From NCBI GenBank assembly GCA_016845345.1, contig JAERSV010000004.1, forward strand, positions 62,001 to 126,000: a stretch of 64,000 nucleotides of DNA. The letters are read 5' to 3'. This document shows, one piece after another, positions 8,132 through 15,583 of this stretch. Every line of letters begins with the position of its first letter. Positions within the stretch are counted from its first letter, which is position 1. The stretch is from Methanobacteriota archaeon. Lineage in GTDB: Archaea > Thermoplasmatota > Poseidoniia > Poseidoniales > Thalassarchaeaceae. Both the position numbers and the translations under genes were made by a program. The notes under the pieces were generated by a model that did not search any database, had not been told where the DNA came from, and worked only from the letters and a program-made list of their open reading frames with translations.

Positions 8132-9306
8132 TCACAGCGAAATCTTCTGGCACACAAGAAGAAGTCTCGCTAGAGATTTGTGAACTGGAATCGTTGTAGT
8201 GCTCTCAATTTGCCAACCAACGGCATTGACCTCTTCTACAACTTCAAGCCACGATTTACCAAAAGTTTGAGCTAAACCATCATTTTCTCCTTGACCAAAG
8301 TCATCTTTCAGCAAATCCATTCCTAATGCCTTCGGCGGCCAGGGGAGTAATGCGGCGAGATTTGCATTCGCTGTTGCAACATCGCCACAAGATGAAAGGG
8401 CGTCAATGAAAAGTTGCCACCCATCATCACTCTTCCAAGAATTAAGTCCATACGGCGGGTCAAAAGCGAACCCATCAAAGGGCATATTGTCAACCCAAAG
8501 GCTCGCTAATTCAGTTGCTGAACCACGCTTTATCTTTGCACTATGTGACATGGTTTGGATTTCTTTTGCCCACTTGAGATTGTCTCTACTTCCTTCTACC
8601 ATTCTTGAATCTGCATCGCTACCAAAAACATGTGAGCCGATGGCTGCAGCCTCTAACAATATCCCCCCAGTCCCACAGAACGGGTCGAGGAGTTTACCTT
8701 CACTTGGACAGGCAATATTGGCCATTGCTCTAGCCAGTCTTGGGTCAAGGCTTATCGGTTTGAAGTAAGGGCGTTTTGGCGCGGTTCTCTCATCCCACGA
8801 CGAAGTTCCACTGGTCAGTACACCCCAGATAATTTGAGGAGGTTTTCCACCCTTCTCTTTGTGATTTGATGCTATTATTTTCAGCGTTGTTTCCGGAGCA
8901 GTAAGATCAATTTTCCAACCTTCCCTAAACAGCGCTCCACCAATTGATTGTTCAATACTTCGAGTTGACCAACCCTCCATTTTTGGACCAATTTTTTTGG
9001 CTCGCACTGCCAATGTTTGACCATTGTTTTGGAGATTTTCTTTACACTATGCCAATACCAATTCTACATGTTTTTCTAATCGCTGTAAGCCGAATGATTT
9101 GCTGGATAAAGAGTCTCAGAAATTAAAGCCGACCTTTGAGCGATTTTAGTTGCCGAATCTTGGTCGCATAACAAAACGCGTTCATGGATAAATTGTGAAG
9201 TGTTTGAGGGATTGACAAGGGCTGAGAATTCTGCTTGAGCGATATTTGGTTGCCATCCGCTAGCTATTACGATTGCATCTGCGTTTTTCGCTAAATTCTT
9301 TGACAA
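8132..9306 (-). pseudogene. Trm11-type tRNA (guanine-N2) methyltransferase, N-terminal part disrupted
   Basis: Two reading-frame pieces form one Trm11/TrmG10-like gene, which in archaea methylates guanosine 10 of tRNA. The C-terminal piece (8132 to about 9046) has the THUMP-like AVRAKKIG segment, SAM motif LDPFCGTGGILLEAA and catalytic FDPPYG. The N-terminal piece (9076-9306) has the family's N-terminal pattern, IASGWQPNIAQAEFSAL. They are separated by two lesions. The first piece stops at TAG 9076-9078. The frame of the second piece, read upstream, gives a plausible LEKHVELVLA, but an in-frame TAG at 9047-9049 follows. So a frameshift near 9079-9090 plus one nonsense codon break the gene. 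A TTG at 9013 could start a shortened methylase without most of THUMP. Real decay and sequencing error are both possible. The N-terminal piece starts with TTG. Confidence 0.7.
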
Positions 9307-9353
9307 CTCCCCCCACCTCCGCTATCTATACCGCTATGCGGCCGGCCTTCAAT

Positions 9354-9360
9354 TCTATAT
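9354..9360 (+). promoter_or_regulatory. TATA box of the exported Asp-tail protein gene
   Basis: TCTATAT is centred 27 nt before ATG 9384, the spacing that places the transcription start on or next to the start codon. An inverted repeat (CCGCCA / TGGCGG, 9374-9390) spans the ATG. Confidence 0.5.
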
Positions 9361-9383
9361 CATCCGGTGGGGTCCGCCACACT

Positions 9384-11033
9384 ATGGCGGCACCAAATAA
9401 GCGGGTTCGCGGCACCGCCCTATGGGCGGTGTTGGCACTATTTGGTATCATGATGGTATCGTCAATGACAACCGCAAGTGGAATTGACCCTGGTGCATCA
9501 ACCATGCAGGATGATGAAGCAGACCCTGATCGGGTGCTTACTTTTGAGCAACCAGTTCTCTACATGTACGGTGAAGATTCTGCAGCTGACCGCACTCAAT
9601 GGACTACTTGGAACCATGCTGAATCAAATGACGGACAATCAGCCTCCAGTTTCTTTGAGGGAAATATTCCCGGTGATGCTAATGCTGGAGGGGGGATTAG
9701 AGAATTCACTTTCGATGGTACTGACGCCAATGAAAATGCAACAGGAATTGACCCTGAACAGCCTATTTCTGGGACCCTAAACCTTGCAATAAATTGTAGT
9801 GGTTGCAGTAAAGAAGTGACATTGACACTTCGAATGGGTGCTCAAAATGGTCTCGCTGATATGTCATCAATTACACTTGCTGGCCCTGATGAAGTGGATG
9901 GTGACATCTACACTTATTCATTTGAAGGACACAATATTGACGAATTGGAGGGAGGAGAAGTATTCGGGATTCGCCTGCAATTCACTAAATCGAGTGGCCT
10001 CACAGATAGTTACACCCTCTATCTTGGCCGCGATAATTTTGAGATAACTGTGCCAGTTCTACCGCCGTACGAAGAGGAAGTTCCCGGGCTTGAAATTGAA
10101 GAAGGTAAAGATTACGTTTCACCATACGCAGTTGGAACTGCTGGTTTTACCGACCATGAAGTTGCGACTAGTGGAGTCGGTGGGCCAATATTCATGCTAC
10201 TAGTTAGCATCGGAATTGTCGCTGGAATTATGTTCTTGATGCCACCAACTGGAATCTTCAAAGTTCTTGCAGTCGTATTAGTTGGTATTGGAATGATTGC
10301 GTCATTCGCAATTATCCCTCTCGTTTCAGGACCTGTTGCCTTAGCAACTGCAGTTGATGAAGCAGATCCTGATGTGTGGACAATTGATGAGTTAGCAGCA
10401 TTACAAGAAAGAGATGGTACTTTCCTTGGAGAGTTAACTGCTGGAACCGAATTCCAAGTTTTCGTTCCTTACGATGTAATATACAGAGCAAAAGACATCA
10501 ACGGCCATGGGGATTGGCACTATGGTCTTGGATTTGAATCATCAGCAGAAACTTTGAGCGACCCTGCCGAGAGCACTTCAAGAGGCCGTGAGTATGTACA
10601 ACTCTATTTTTCGTTGACCGCACTTGACCCTACGCCTGGCTCTGCCCTGATATTAAATGTCAAATTAGTTAACACAACTACTAGTGATGGAGAATTCCGC
10701 GTCGTACCTCAATGGGCTGTTCCAAGTGATGAAGGAAACCAATTCTGGGTCAAGGATGACACATTCGGTGGACGATGGGTTATTCCAGAAAAGGACGTGA
10801 ATGGTGATACGATTGTTGAATTAGTGGGAGTGAAATATACTTGGCAATACTACCCACTCCTATTGACATTACTTGGGTTTATATTGGCTGGAGTTGGCTT
10901 GTTCCAATGGACTCGAAATCGGCAACCAAGAAGAGTTGTTGAAGATGATGATTTTGATGATGAGGAATTTGATTTTGATGATGATGATGAAGATTTTGAC
11001 GATTTCGACTTTGATGACGACGACGATTTGTGA
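9384..11033 (+). CDS. Exported membrane protein with poly-Asp cytoplasmic tail
   Basis: 549 aa from ATG 9384, chosen because a TATA box lies 27 nt upstream and a signal peptide follows at once (hydrophobic GTALWAVLALFGIMM segment, cut near ASG). A beta-rich exported region of about 230 residues contains a CSGCS pair. Two adjacent membrane helices follow (about residues 235-290), then a second exported domain, a last helix near 495-520, and a basic anchor followed by a tail almost entirely of Asp, Glu and Phe. The tail could bind metal ions or basic proteins; this is inference. An upstream TTG at 9273 would add 37 unlikely residues. fen starts 15 bp after the stop, so the two may be cotranscribed. 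No known family recognised. Confidence 0.75.
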   Translation: MAAPNKRVRGTALWAVLALFGIMMVSSMTTASGIDPGASTMQDDEADPDRVLTFEQPVLYMYGEDSAADRTQWTTWNHAESNDGQSASSFFEGNIPGDANAGGGIREFTFDGTDANENATGIDPEQPISGTLNLAINCSGCSKEVTLTLRMGAQNGLADMSSITLAGPDEVDGDIYTYSFEGHNIDELEGGEVFGIRLQFTKSSGLTDSYTLYLGRDNFEITVPVLPPYEEEVPGLEIEEGKDYVSPYAVGTAGFTDHEVATSGVGGPIFMLLVSIGIVAGIMFLMPPTGIFKVLAVVLVGIGMIASFAIIPLVSGPVALATAVDEADPDVWTIDELAALQERDGTFLGELTAGTEFQVFVPYDVIYRAKDINGHGDWHYGLGFESSAETLSDPAESTSRGREYVQLYFSLTALDPTPGSALILNVKLVNTTTSDGEFRVVPQWAVPSDEGNQFWVKDDTFGGRWVIPEKDVNGDTIVELVGVKYTWQYYPLLLTLLGFILAGVGLFQWTRNRQPRRVVEDDDFDDEEFDFDDDDEDFDDFDFDDDDDL

Positions 11034-11048
11034 GTGTGGTGACGTTCC

Positions 11049-12071
11049 TTGGGCTGTAACCTGAGGGACTTAGCCACACCGCATCCAGTTGAATTATCTG
11101 ACTTCAACGGGCAGCGAGTTGCTGTTGATGCGTTTTTACTCGCTTACCAATTCATCACCAGTTTACGTAAGCGTGGAGAAGGCGCTGATGGTGGACCTCT
11201 TACCGATACCAATGGACACCCAGTATCACATCTAATGGGATTTCTTGACCGCGCAACAATCATGGTAGAATCAGGTATTGACCCTGTCTTTGTGTTTGAT
11301 GGTAGGCCACACGAATTGAAACTTGAGACCTTAGCAGGTCGAAAATCACGCAAAGATGATGCCCAAGTCAAGTGGGACAAGGCGGTTGCAGATGAAGACT
11401 GGAAAACCGCACAAAAACTCGGAGCACAAATCGCTTCTTACACTCCCGATATGGTTGCTGAAACTCGCCGAATGTTGGACTTGCTTGGAATTGCAAACAT
11501 CGAAGCACCGATGGAAGCCGAGGGAGCCGCGGCAGTGAGATGTGCTCGTGGAGATGTAGACGCAGTAGCCAGCCAAGATTGGGATACGCTACTCTATGGG
11601 GCACCTGTGATGGTGAGAAACCTCACCTCTCATGGTACGAGAAAATTTGGCAGAGTCGTTCATGCTGAGCGTATTGTTTTGGCAGAACTTTTGGATGATA
11701 ATGGCCTAACCTACGAACAACTCGTTGATCTTGGCATCATGGTTGGTACTGATTTTCATCCTGGAATCAAGGGAATTGGACCTAAGACTGGTCTCAAATT
11801 GATACGTGAATTTGGAACAATTGAGGAAGTGTGCGCCGCAAAAGACAAGGAAATACCTGAAAGGCTTGAGGAGATAAGGGAGATTTTTCTCAACCACCCT
11901 GCCTCAGATGCACCCTTAGCAGGTCTTGGAATGTGTGACGAAGAGGGGTTGCGGGAAATGCTCGTGGAAGGACATGATTTCTCTGAGCGCCGAATTGGTA
12001 GAGCGCTGAATCGGATGGAAGCCGCTGGCAGATTGCGCTCAGGTGGGCAAACCTCACTTTTTGATTTCTGA
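11049..12071 (+). CDS. fen: Flap endonuclease 1
   Basis: 340 aa, the usual length of archaeal FEN1, which removes 5' flaps during Okazaki fragment maturation and repair. The N-terminal nuclease domain begins GCNLRDL and continues to VAVDAFLLAYQF, with the metal-binding Asp there. PVFVFDGRPHELK carries the second acidic residue. The internal nuclease region has EAPMEAEGAAA and VASQDWDTLLYGAP. A helix-hairpin-helix lies in DFHPGIKGIGPKTGLKLI. The C-terminus ends in GGQTSLFDF, a PCNA-interacting (PIP-box) peptide. Translation starts at TTG 11049; the family's conserved N-terminus fixes this despite the weak codon. Confidence 0.96.
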   Translation: MGCNLRDLATPHPVELSDFNGQRVAVDAFLLAYQFITSLRKRGEGADGGPLTDTNGHPVSHLMGFLDRATIMVESGIDPVFVFDGRPHELKLETLAGRKSRKDDAQVKWDKAVADEDWKTAQKLGAQIASYTPDMVAETRRMLDLLGIANIEAPMEAEGAAAVRCARGDVDAVASQDWDTLLYGAPVMVRNLTSHGTRKFGRVVHAERIVLAELLDDNGLTYEQLVDLGIMVGTDFHPGIKGIGPKTGLKLIREFGTIEEVCAAKDKEIPERLEEIREIFLNHPASDAPLAGLGMCDEEGLREMLVEGHDFSERRIGRALNRMEAAGRLRSGGQTSLFDF

Positions 12072-12088
12072 TTGAGCCGAAGGCTCAA
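12072..12088 (+). terminator. Short perfect hairpin after fen
   Basis: TTGAGCC-GAA-GGCTCAA is a perfect 7-bp stem with a 3-nt loop directly after the fen stop codon. It lacks a T run, so it may protect the 3' end of the mRNA rather than terminate transcription. Confidence 0.45.
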
Positions 12089-12114
12089 TTGCAGTCTAAC
12101 TTCAGCAGCTAGAT

Positions 12115-13857
12115 GTGGCAGCAATAGATGGAGCCGATGCTGCCGAAGATTCTGCCGAGGAATCTGGCGGAAATTTAGCGGCCGATATTGCTGAGGAATC
12201 CGCTGAAAATTTGGTATCTGCGGAGAAATCTGTTGAACATTTGGCGGCCGAGTTTGCAGATGCATCGATGAAAGAAAAGGAGACTATGTCGCTAAGTGAT
12301 GATGGCTCTTGGTGGTCATTTATTGATAACAAACAGTTCTGGAAATGGTTGCTGATTGGTGGCATTCTGCTCAATATGTTTACTGCATTTTCCAGCGAAT
12401 TAGGCGTGGACACCCACACTCGTCTTGCTGAGGATGATGACGGTAGTCTTGTTTGGGGGCACACTCGTCCGATTGACCATTCTGCAAGTGACCCTGATTA
12501 CGCTCCTGCTAAAAATGACTGGACTCTATCTCTCGCCCCATCTTCTCTTGGAGAAATGGGAGTTCGGGGATTGGCAATTGTACTCACCTTGGCACTAATT
12601 GGAGTCGGAGGAATTGCATACGGGATGTTCTCAAAAGGAAATGGTAGAAGGACCGCAGCATTGATTGCAATTTATCCTACATTTGTTTTCTCAACTGGAA
12701 GGGCCTATGGGGAACCAACAATTGCAATCTTCGTTTTGCTGATTGTATTAATCAACGCGAAATTAGTTGCTGATAATGGGATTGAATACCGCATTGGCGG
12801 TGCTCTTGCATCTGCTATTTGCATGATGGGAATCATGATGGTGAAGGGAATCAATCCGATGTATGGCGTCTTCTTTGGTTTGGCAGTATTGGCATATCAT
12901 TTGATTGACATCTATCTGCCAGCACTTCGTTCTGTAACCCGCAATCCCCTGCGCGGCGGATTGCTGACTTCAACCTCAGTCGCGCTAATCATGCTAGCAT
13001 TGGGAACCACTGGCGGCGGTGGAACTTTATCGGTAATTTCAATGGAGCCGACAAGGTTTTTCACAGCCCTAATCGTTTCAATTTTCAACATCTTAGGCAT
13101 CTACACATTATTTGGCATGATGATTTGGCCTTTCGCCGGCTCAATTCTCAAAAAACTCGGCCAAACAAACGACATGCCGGCGACTTTCATTACAATCACC
13201 ATCGCCGGCTTCACCACAGCAATCACAATTTATGTAGCAGCATTATGGACTTACGAGTCAATAATTTGGAACTCAGATTGGCCGTGGGTAATGTGGACAA
13301 TGGGCAATAATGGCCGATATATTTCCCTTATCATGGTGCCAATTTTGATGCTCTTAGCACGTCTAAATCACCTATACCCTGACTTACCTTCTCTAGAAAA
13401 CCCCGGAAAAAAAGGTGCGGCTTTGGCACTTGGAATCTTGTTTATCATACCCATTTCTCTGCTCGCTGGGATCCACGGACAGACCTACTGGACTGACGAT
13501 GCGGGCGAATATTTGGCTGAAAACATGGAGGCTGGAGAAGATTTCCTTTTCGTCAACGATGCAACTTTGGGGATGCACTACCTCTATACTTTCCACACCG
13601 AAATTGACTTGGACAACTCACGAAATATTACCGGACACTGGCGTTCACCCGATTCGGGCTGGCAAACCGAGTTGGAAGGCGGGGTAAAAATGGAGAATCG
13701 CGGCAACCTCTCCAACGTACAATGGGTTGTGATGTCTCCGGGTGTTGATTGGAATCCACCCACGGGTTGGAATAAGGATGGAGGCGGAGAAGTAGACTTC
13801 ATGAACGGTGGGGGAGAGTGGACCATTTGGACCACTCACGGCCCAATAATAGCGTAA
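12115..13857 (+). CDS. Polytopic membrane protein, possibly GT-C-like
   Basis: 580 aa from GTG 12115, or 523 aa from ATG 12286, which has a strong AAGGAG 4 nt upstream. The extra N-terminus is Ala/Glu-rich, amphipathic and looks coding (AAEDSAEESGGNLAADIAEE), so I kept it, but ATG 12286 may be the real start. The rest has about nine to ten hydrophobic helices, a large loop after the first helix with acidic residues, and a C-terminal soluble domain of about 120 residues (from about 460). The layout of many helices plus a final soluble domain, and a helix pair around AYGEPTIAIF, recall GT-C-type glycosyltransferases. I could not find a decisive motif. It converges with the next gene, leaving 3 bp. 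Confidence 0.65.
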   Translation: MAAIDGADAAEDSAEESGGNLAADIAEESAENLVSAEKSVEHLAAEFADASMKEKETMSLSDDGSWWSFIDNKQFWKWLLIGGILLNMFTAFSSELGVDTHTRLAEDDDGSLVWGHTRPIDHSASDPDYAPAKNDWTLSLAPSSLGEMGVRGLAIVLTLALIGVGGIAYGMFSKGNGRRTAALIAIYPTFVFSTGRAYGEPTIAIFVLLIVLINAKLVADNGIEYRIGGALASAICMMGIMMVKGINPMYGVFFGLAVLAYHLIDIYLPALRSVTRNPLRGGLLTSTSVALIMLALGTTGGGGTLSVISMEPTRFFTALIVSIFNILGIYTLFGMMIWPFAGSILKKLGQTNDMPATFITITIAGFTTAITIYVAALWTYESIIWNSDWPWVMWTMGNNGRYISLIMVPILMLLARLNHLYPDLPSLENPGKKGAALALGILFIIPISLLAGIHGQTYWTDDAGEYLAENMEAGEDFLFVNDATLGMHYLYTFHTEIDLDNSRNITGHWRSPDSGWQTELEGGVKMENRGNLSNVQWVVMSPGVDWNPPTGWNKDGGGEVDFMNGGGEWTIWTTHGPIIA

Positions 13858-13860
13858 TGA

Positions 13861-14451
13861 CTAGTCAAGTTTGTCGACTATTCTTTGGCGGTCTTTTCTG
13901 AACAATTTGAGTCGCTTCTTTTTCTGCTTCTCGATTTCCTCATCCGGATTGTCTCTGAGTGATTGGAAAGGAATCCACTTGTCTGGAACAAGTCTCCACG
14001 GCATGACAAATGCGGCTACACTGAGTAAAATTTCAGAACCAGGAATTAGAAACACTTTCAGTGGTAATACAACTAGACCAAGCATTCCAAGTTGGGCAGT
14101 TGCTTGTTTTCTTTCAGACCTGTTGGTTTTTCTGCCCAAGGCGATTTTCCCCAGAGTTGTGAATGCATCTTTGGCTTCTACTGCTTCAACTTTAGCAAGG
14201 TCCCAGCCTTTGGCGATTGCTTCGCCCCAAGCATCGGGGTCTTTTGCAACTGCAATCAATTCTTGGCGCTTGTCTTTTGGCAGTTTCTTTGCAACTTTGT
14301 AGCCACCTCGTACTGCCCAAGGGATGAAGGCGAGGATTCTGCGCAATCTACTTCGCTTTTTGAGCGGTGCAGATGGCAAGTTACCTGATGTGCCTGAGGT
14401 TTTGGCCACAACCTTGCGAGTTGTTGCTACTGCATCAATCCATCCGTTCAA
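13861..14451 (-). CDS. Basic membrane-associated protein, weakly LETM1-like
   Basis: 196 aa, rich in Lys and Arg, with one long hydrophobic stretch (about residues 120-155: LGLVVLPLKVFLIPGSEILL and onward) flanked by basic helices and a charged C-terminus. The hydrophobic segment followed by a VPDKWIPFQSL stretch is loosely like the start of the LETM1 ribosome-binding domain. The similarity is too weak for an assignment. No signal peptide. The gene stands alone between a converging gene and the terminator of the histone-like gene. Confidence 0.6.
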   Translation of the reverse strand: MNGWIDAVATTRKVVAKTSGTSGNLPSAPLKKRSRLRRILAFIPWAVRGGYKVAKKLPKDKRQELIAVAKDPDAWGEAIAKGWDLAKVEAVEAKDAFTTLGKIALGRKTNRSERKQATAQLGMLGLVVLPLKVFLIPGSEILLSVAAFVMPWRLVPDKWIPFQSLRDNPDEEIEKQKKKRLKLFRKDRQRIVDKLD

Positions 14452-14499
14452 TCATAGATTATGACGAAGATTAAATTCGACTTTAATCAGCAAAAAATT

Positions 14500-14543
14500 A
14501 CAAAAAAAAATGGCCCGCTTGGAAGGGGAAATTCCCCCCCCAA
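14500..14543 (-). terminator. Terminator of the small histone-H1-like gene
   Basis: On the minus strand a TTGG(G)GGGG-AATT-CCCC..CCAA stem-loop is followed by a run of nine to ten T. It lies about 55 nt after the stop of the small gene at 14598 and before the next minus-strand gene. Confidence 0.6.
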
Positions 14544-14597
14544 GACGGACCGTGTTCGCATGTACTGGAAAGAAAACCAATTTACGTTGAAGGGACT

Positions 14598-14774
14598 TCA
14601 GCGTTCGTCTTGGATCTGACCACGAAGAGACTTGCAGCTCTTTGCAGTTGCTGATAGTACACCGCGTAGGCGGCGTGAGGCGGCATCTGTGCCGCGCTCG
14701 TGCTTTTCAGCGTCTTTCATTGCACCCATCAGGGTGTCGATCATTGCTTGTAGGTTATCTGTTACAGATGCCAT
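14598..14774 (-). CDS. Small histone-H1/Hc1-like protein (58 aa)
   Basis: A 58-aa protein (ATG 14774, TGA 14598) that falls below common size cut-offs. It is one amphipathic helical protein: a MIDTLMGAMKDAEKHERG segment, then DAASRRLRGVL and SLRGQIQDER. The pattern of DAEK, a Gly, an Ala-Ala pair, an Arg-rich helix and LR..I.. near the end closely follows the histone-H1-like Hc1 family, known as small DNA-binding chromatin proteins in bacteria. It has its own strong TATA box at the spacing expected for a leaderless mRNA, and its own hairpin-plus-T terminator, so it is probably an abundant single-gene transcript. A chromatin role is inferred from the family, not shown. Confidence 0.75.
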   Translation of the reverse strand: MASVTDNLQAMIDTLMGAMKDAEKHERGTDAASRRLRGVLSATAKSCKSLRGQIQDER

Positions 14775-14796
14775 ACTTTCCCCGGCAAAACGGCCG

Positions 14797-14805
14797 TTTT
14801 ATATT
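14797..14805 (-). promoter_or_regulatory. TATA box of the histone-H1-like gene
   Basis: AATATAAAA on the minus strand is centred 27 nt before ATG 14774 and preceded by CGAAAC, a plausible BRE. The spacing suggests transcription starts at the ATG. Confidence 0.65.
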
Positions 14806-14902
14806 GTTTCGGCTGAATTTGTGGGGTGTTATTATACTAATTACAAAAATGTTGAATCCCGAAACCCCAAAAACGAGAAAAAATTGAAGATATTATGCTA
14901 AT

Positions 14903-15469
14903 TTATTGTCCACCATAATGAACCATTAATGCTTCTAAATCGTGGTGGTCCACAGTTGACAATGAGCGTAAACCACCAGTAATCGCTTGCAATCCAGGAG
15001 CCATGACATTCCAGTTTTTGCGGAAGCCTGATTTTCGAGATTTGATGCATCCGCTTTTTTCTAAAGCAATCAGATGATGGCTGATGAGTTGTTGGCTGCA
15101 ATCTAGTTCTTCAGCAAGTTTTCCTTGGGTGAGTGAACCGGAATTATTGCTGTGGTTTGGGTTTCTTGCTAATCGATCAATTATTCGAAACTGCATTGTA
15201 TCTGGCGTGAAAATTTGTGGTGGGTTAGGTAAATCCTCGGGTGAAGTGTGTGGAGGGATTGAGCTCGTGAAGTATCTCAAGAACTGACCTTCTCTCCTTC
15301 CCCAAAGCGCAGACTGACCTTCTAAGGTTTTGAGGTGAATAGTTGCTTGATGGTTTCCAAGTTGTAGGGCACGAATAATGGCTGAAAGATGGGCACCTTG
15401 ATTTTGTTCAAGAAATTTGAGAATTCTTGCACGGGTGGCATCGCCATCTGGACGCGGACCGTTTGCCAT
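14903..15469 (-). CDS. Tandem winged-helix transcriptional regulator
   Basis: 188 aa with two winged-helix domains. The first spans about 10-70 (RARILKFLEQNQGAHLSAII then NHQATIHLKTLE). The second spans about 90-165 (QFRIIDRLARN, then LTQGKLAEELDCSQQLISHH and a basic wing, KSRKSGFRKNW). No ligand domain or membrane segment. The same tandem pattern (a first domain preceding a QQLVSYHLKSL-type second domain) forms the cytoplasmic part of the membrane regulator at 48414-51119, so the two are probably paralogous. Two perfect inverted repeats lie in its upstream region, consistent with autoregulation. Confidence 0.85.
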   Translation of the reverse strand: MANGPRPDGDATRARILKFLEQNQGAHLSAIIRALQLGNHQATIHLKTLEGQSALWGRREGQFLRYFTSSIPPHTSPEDLPNPPQIFTPDTMQFRIIDRLARNPNHSNNSGSLTQGKLAEELDCSQQLISHHLIALEKSGCIKSRKSGFRKNWNVMAPGLQAITGGLRSLSTVDHHDLEALMVHYGGQ

Positions 15470-15500
15470 TAACTGGGCTAAATGTCGTCAGCAATTGAAA

Positions 15501-15540
15501 CATCCGATAGGATGCTAAGCGTACACTAATCGTTGATTAG
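15501..15540. promoter_or_regulatory. Two inverted repeats upstream of the tandem-wHTH gene
   Basis: CATCC-GATA-GGATG (15501-15514) and CTAATC-GTT-GATTAG (15526-15540) are perfect inverted repeats, centred about 38 and 64 nt upstream of ATG 15469. This is a position where a repressor could bind. Direct evidence of binding is absent. Confidence 0.4.
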
Positions 15541-15583
15541 GCATGAGCGAGAGGGGTAAACCCCTGTTTCGTTGCTACTTCAA

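Noticed and set aside
14455..14597. Possible tRNA or small RNA in the gap after 14451
   Set aside because: The hairpin and T run fit the terminator of the 14598-14774 gene, and no tRNA-like cloverleaf or T-loop consensus was seen.
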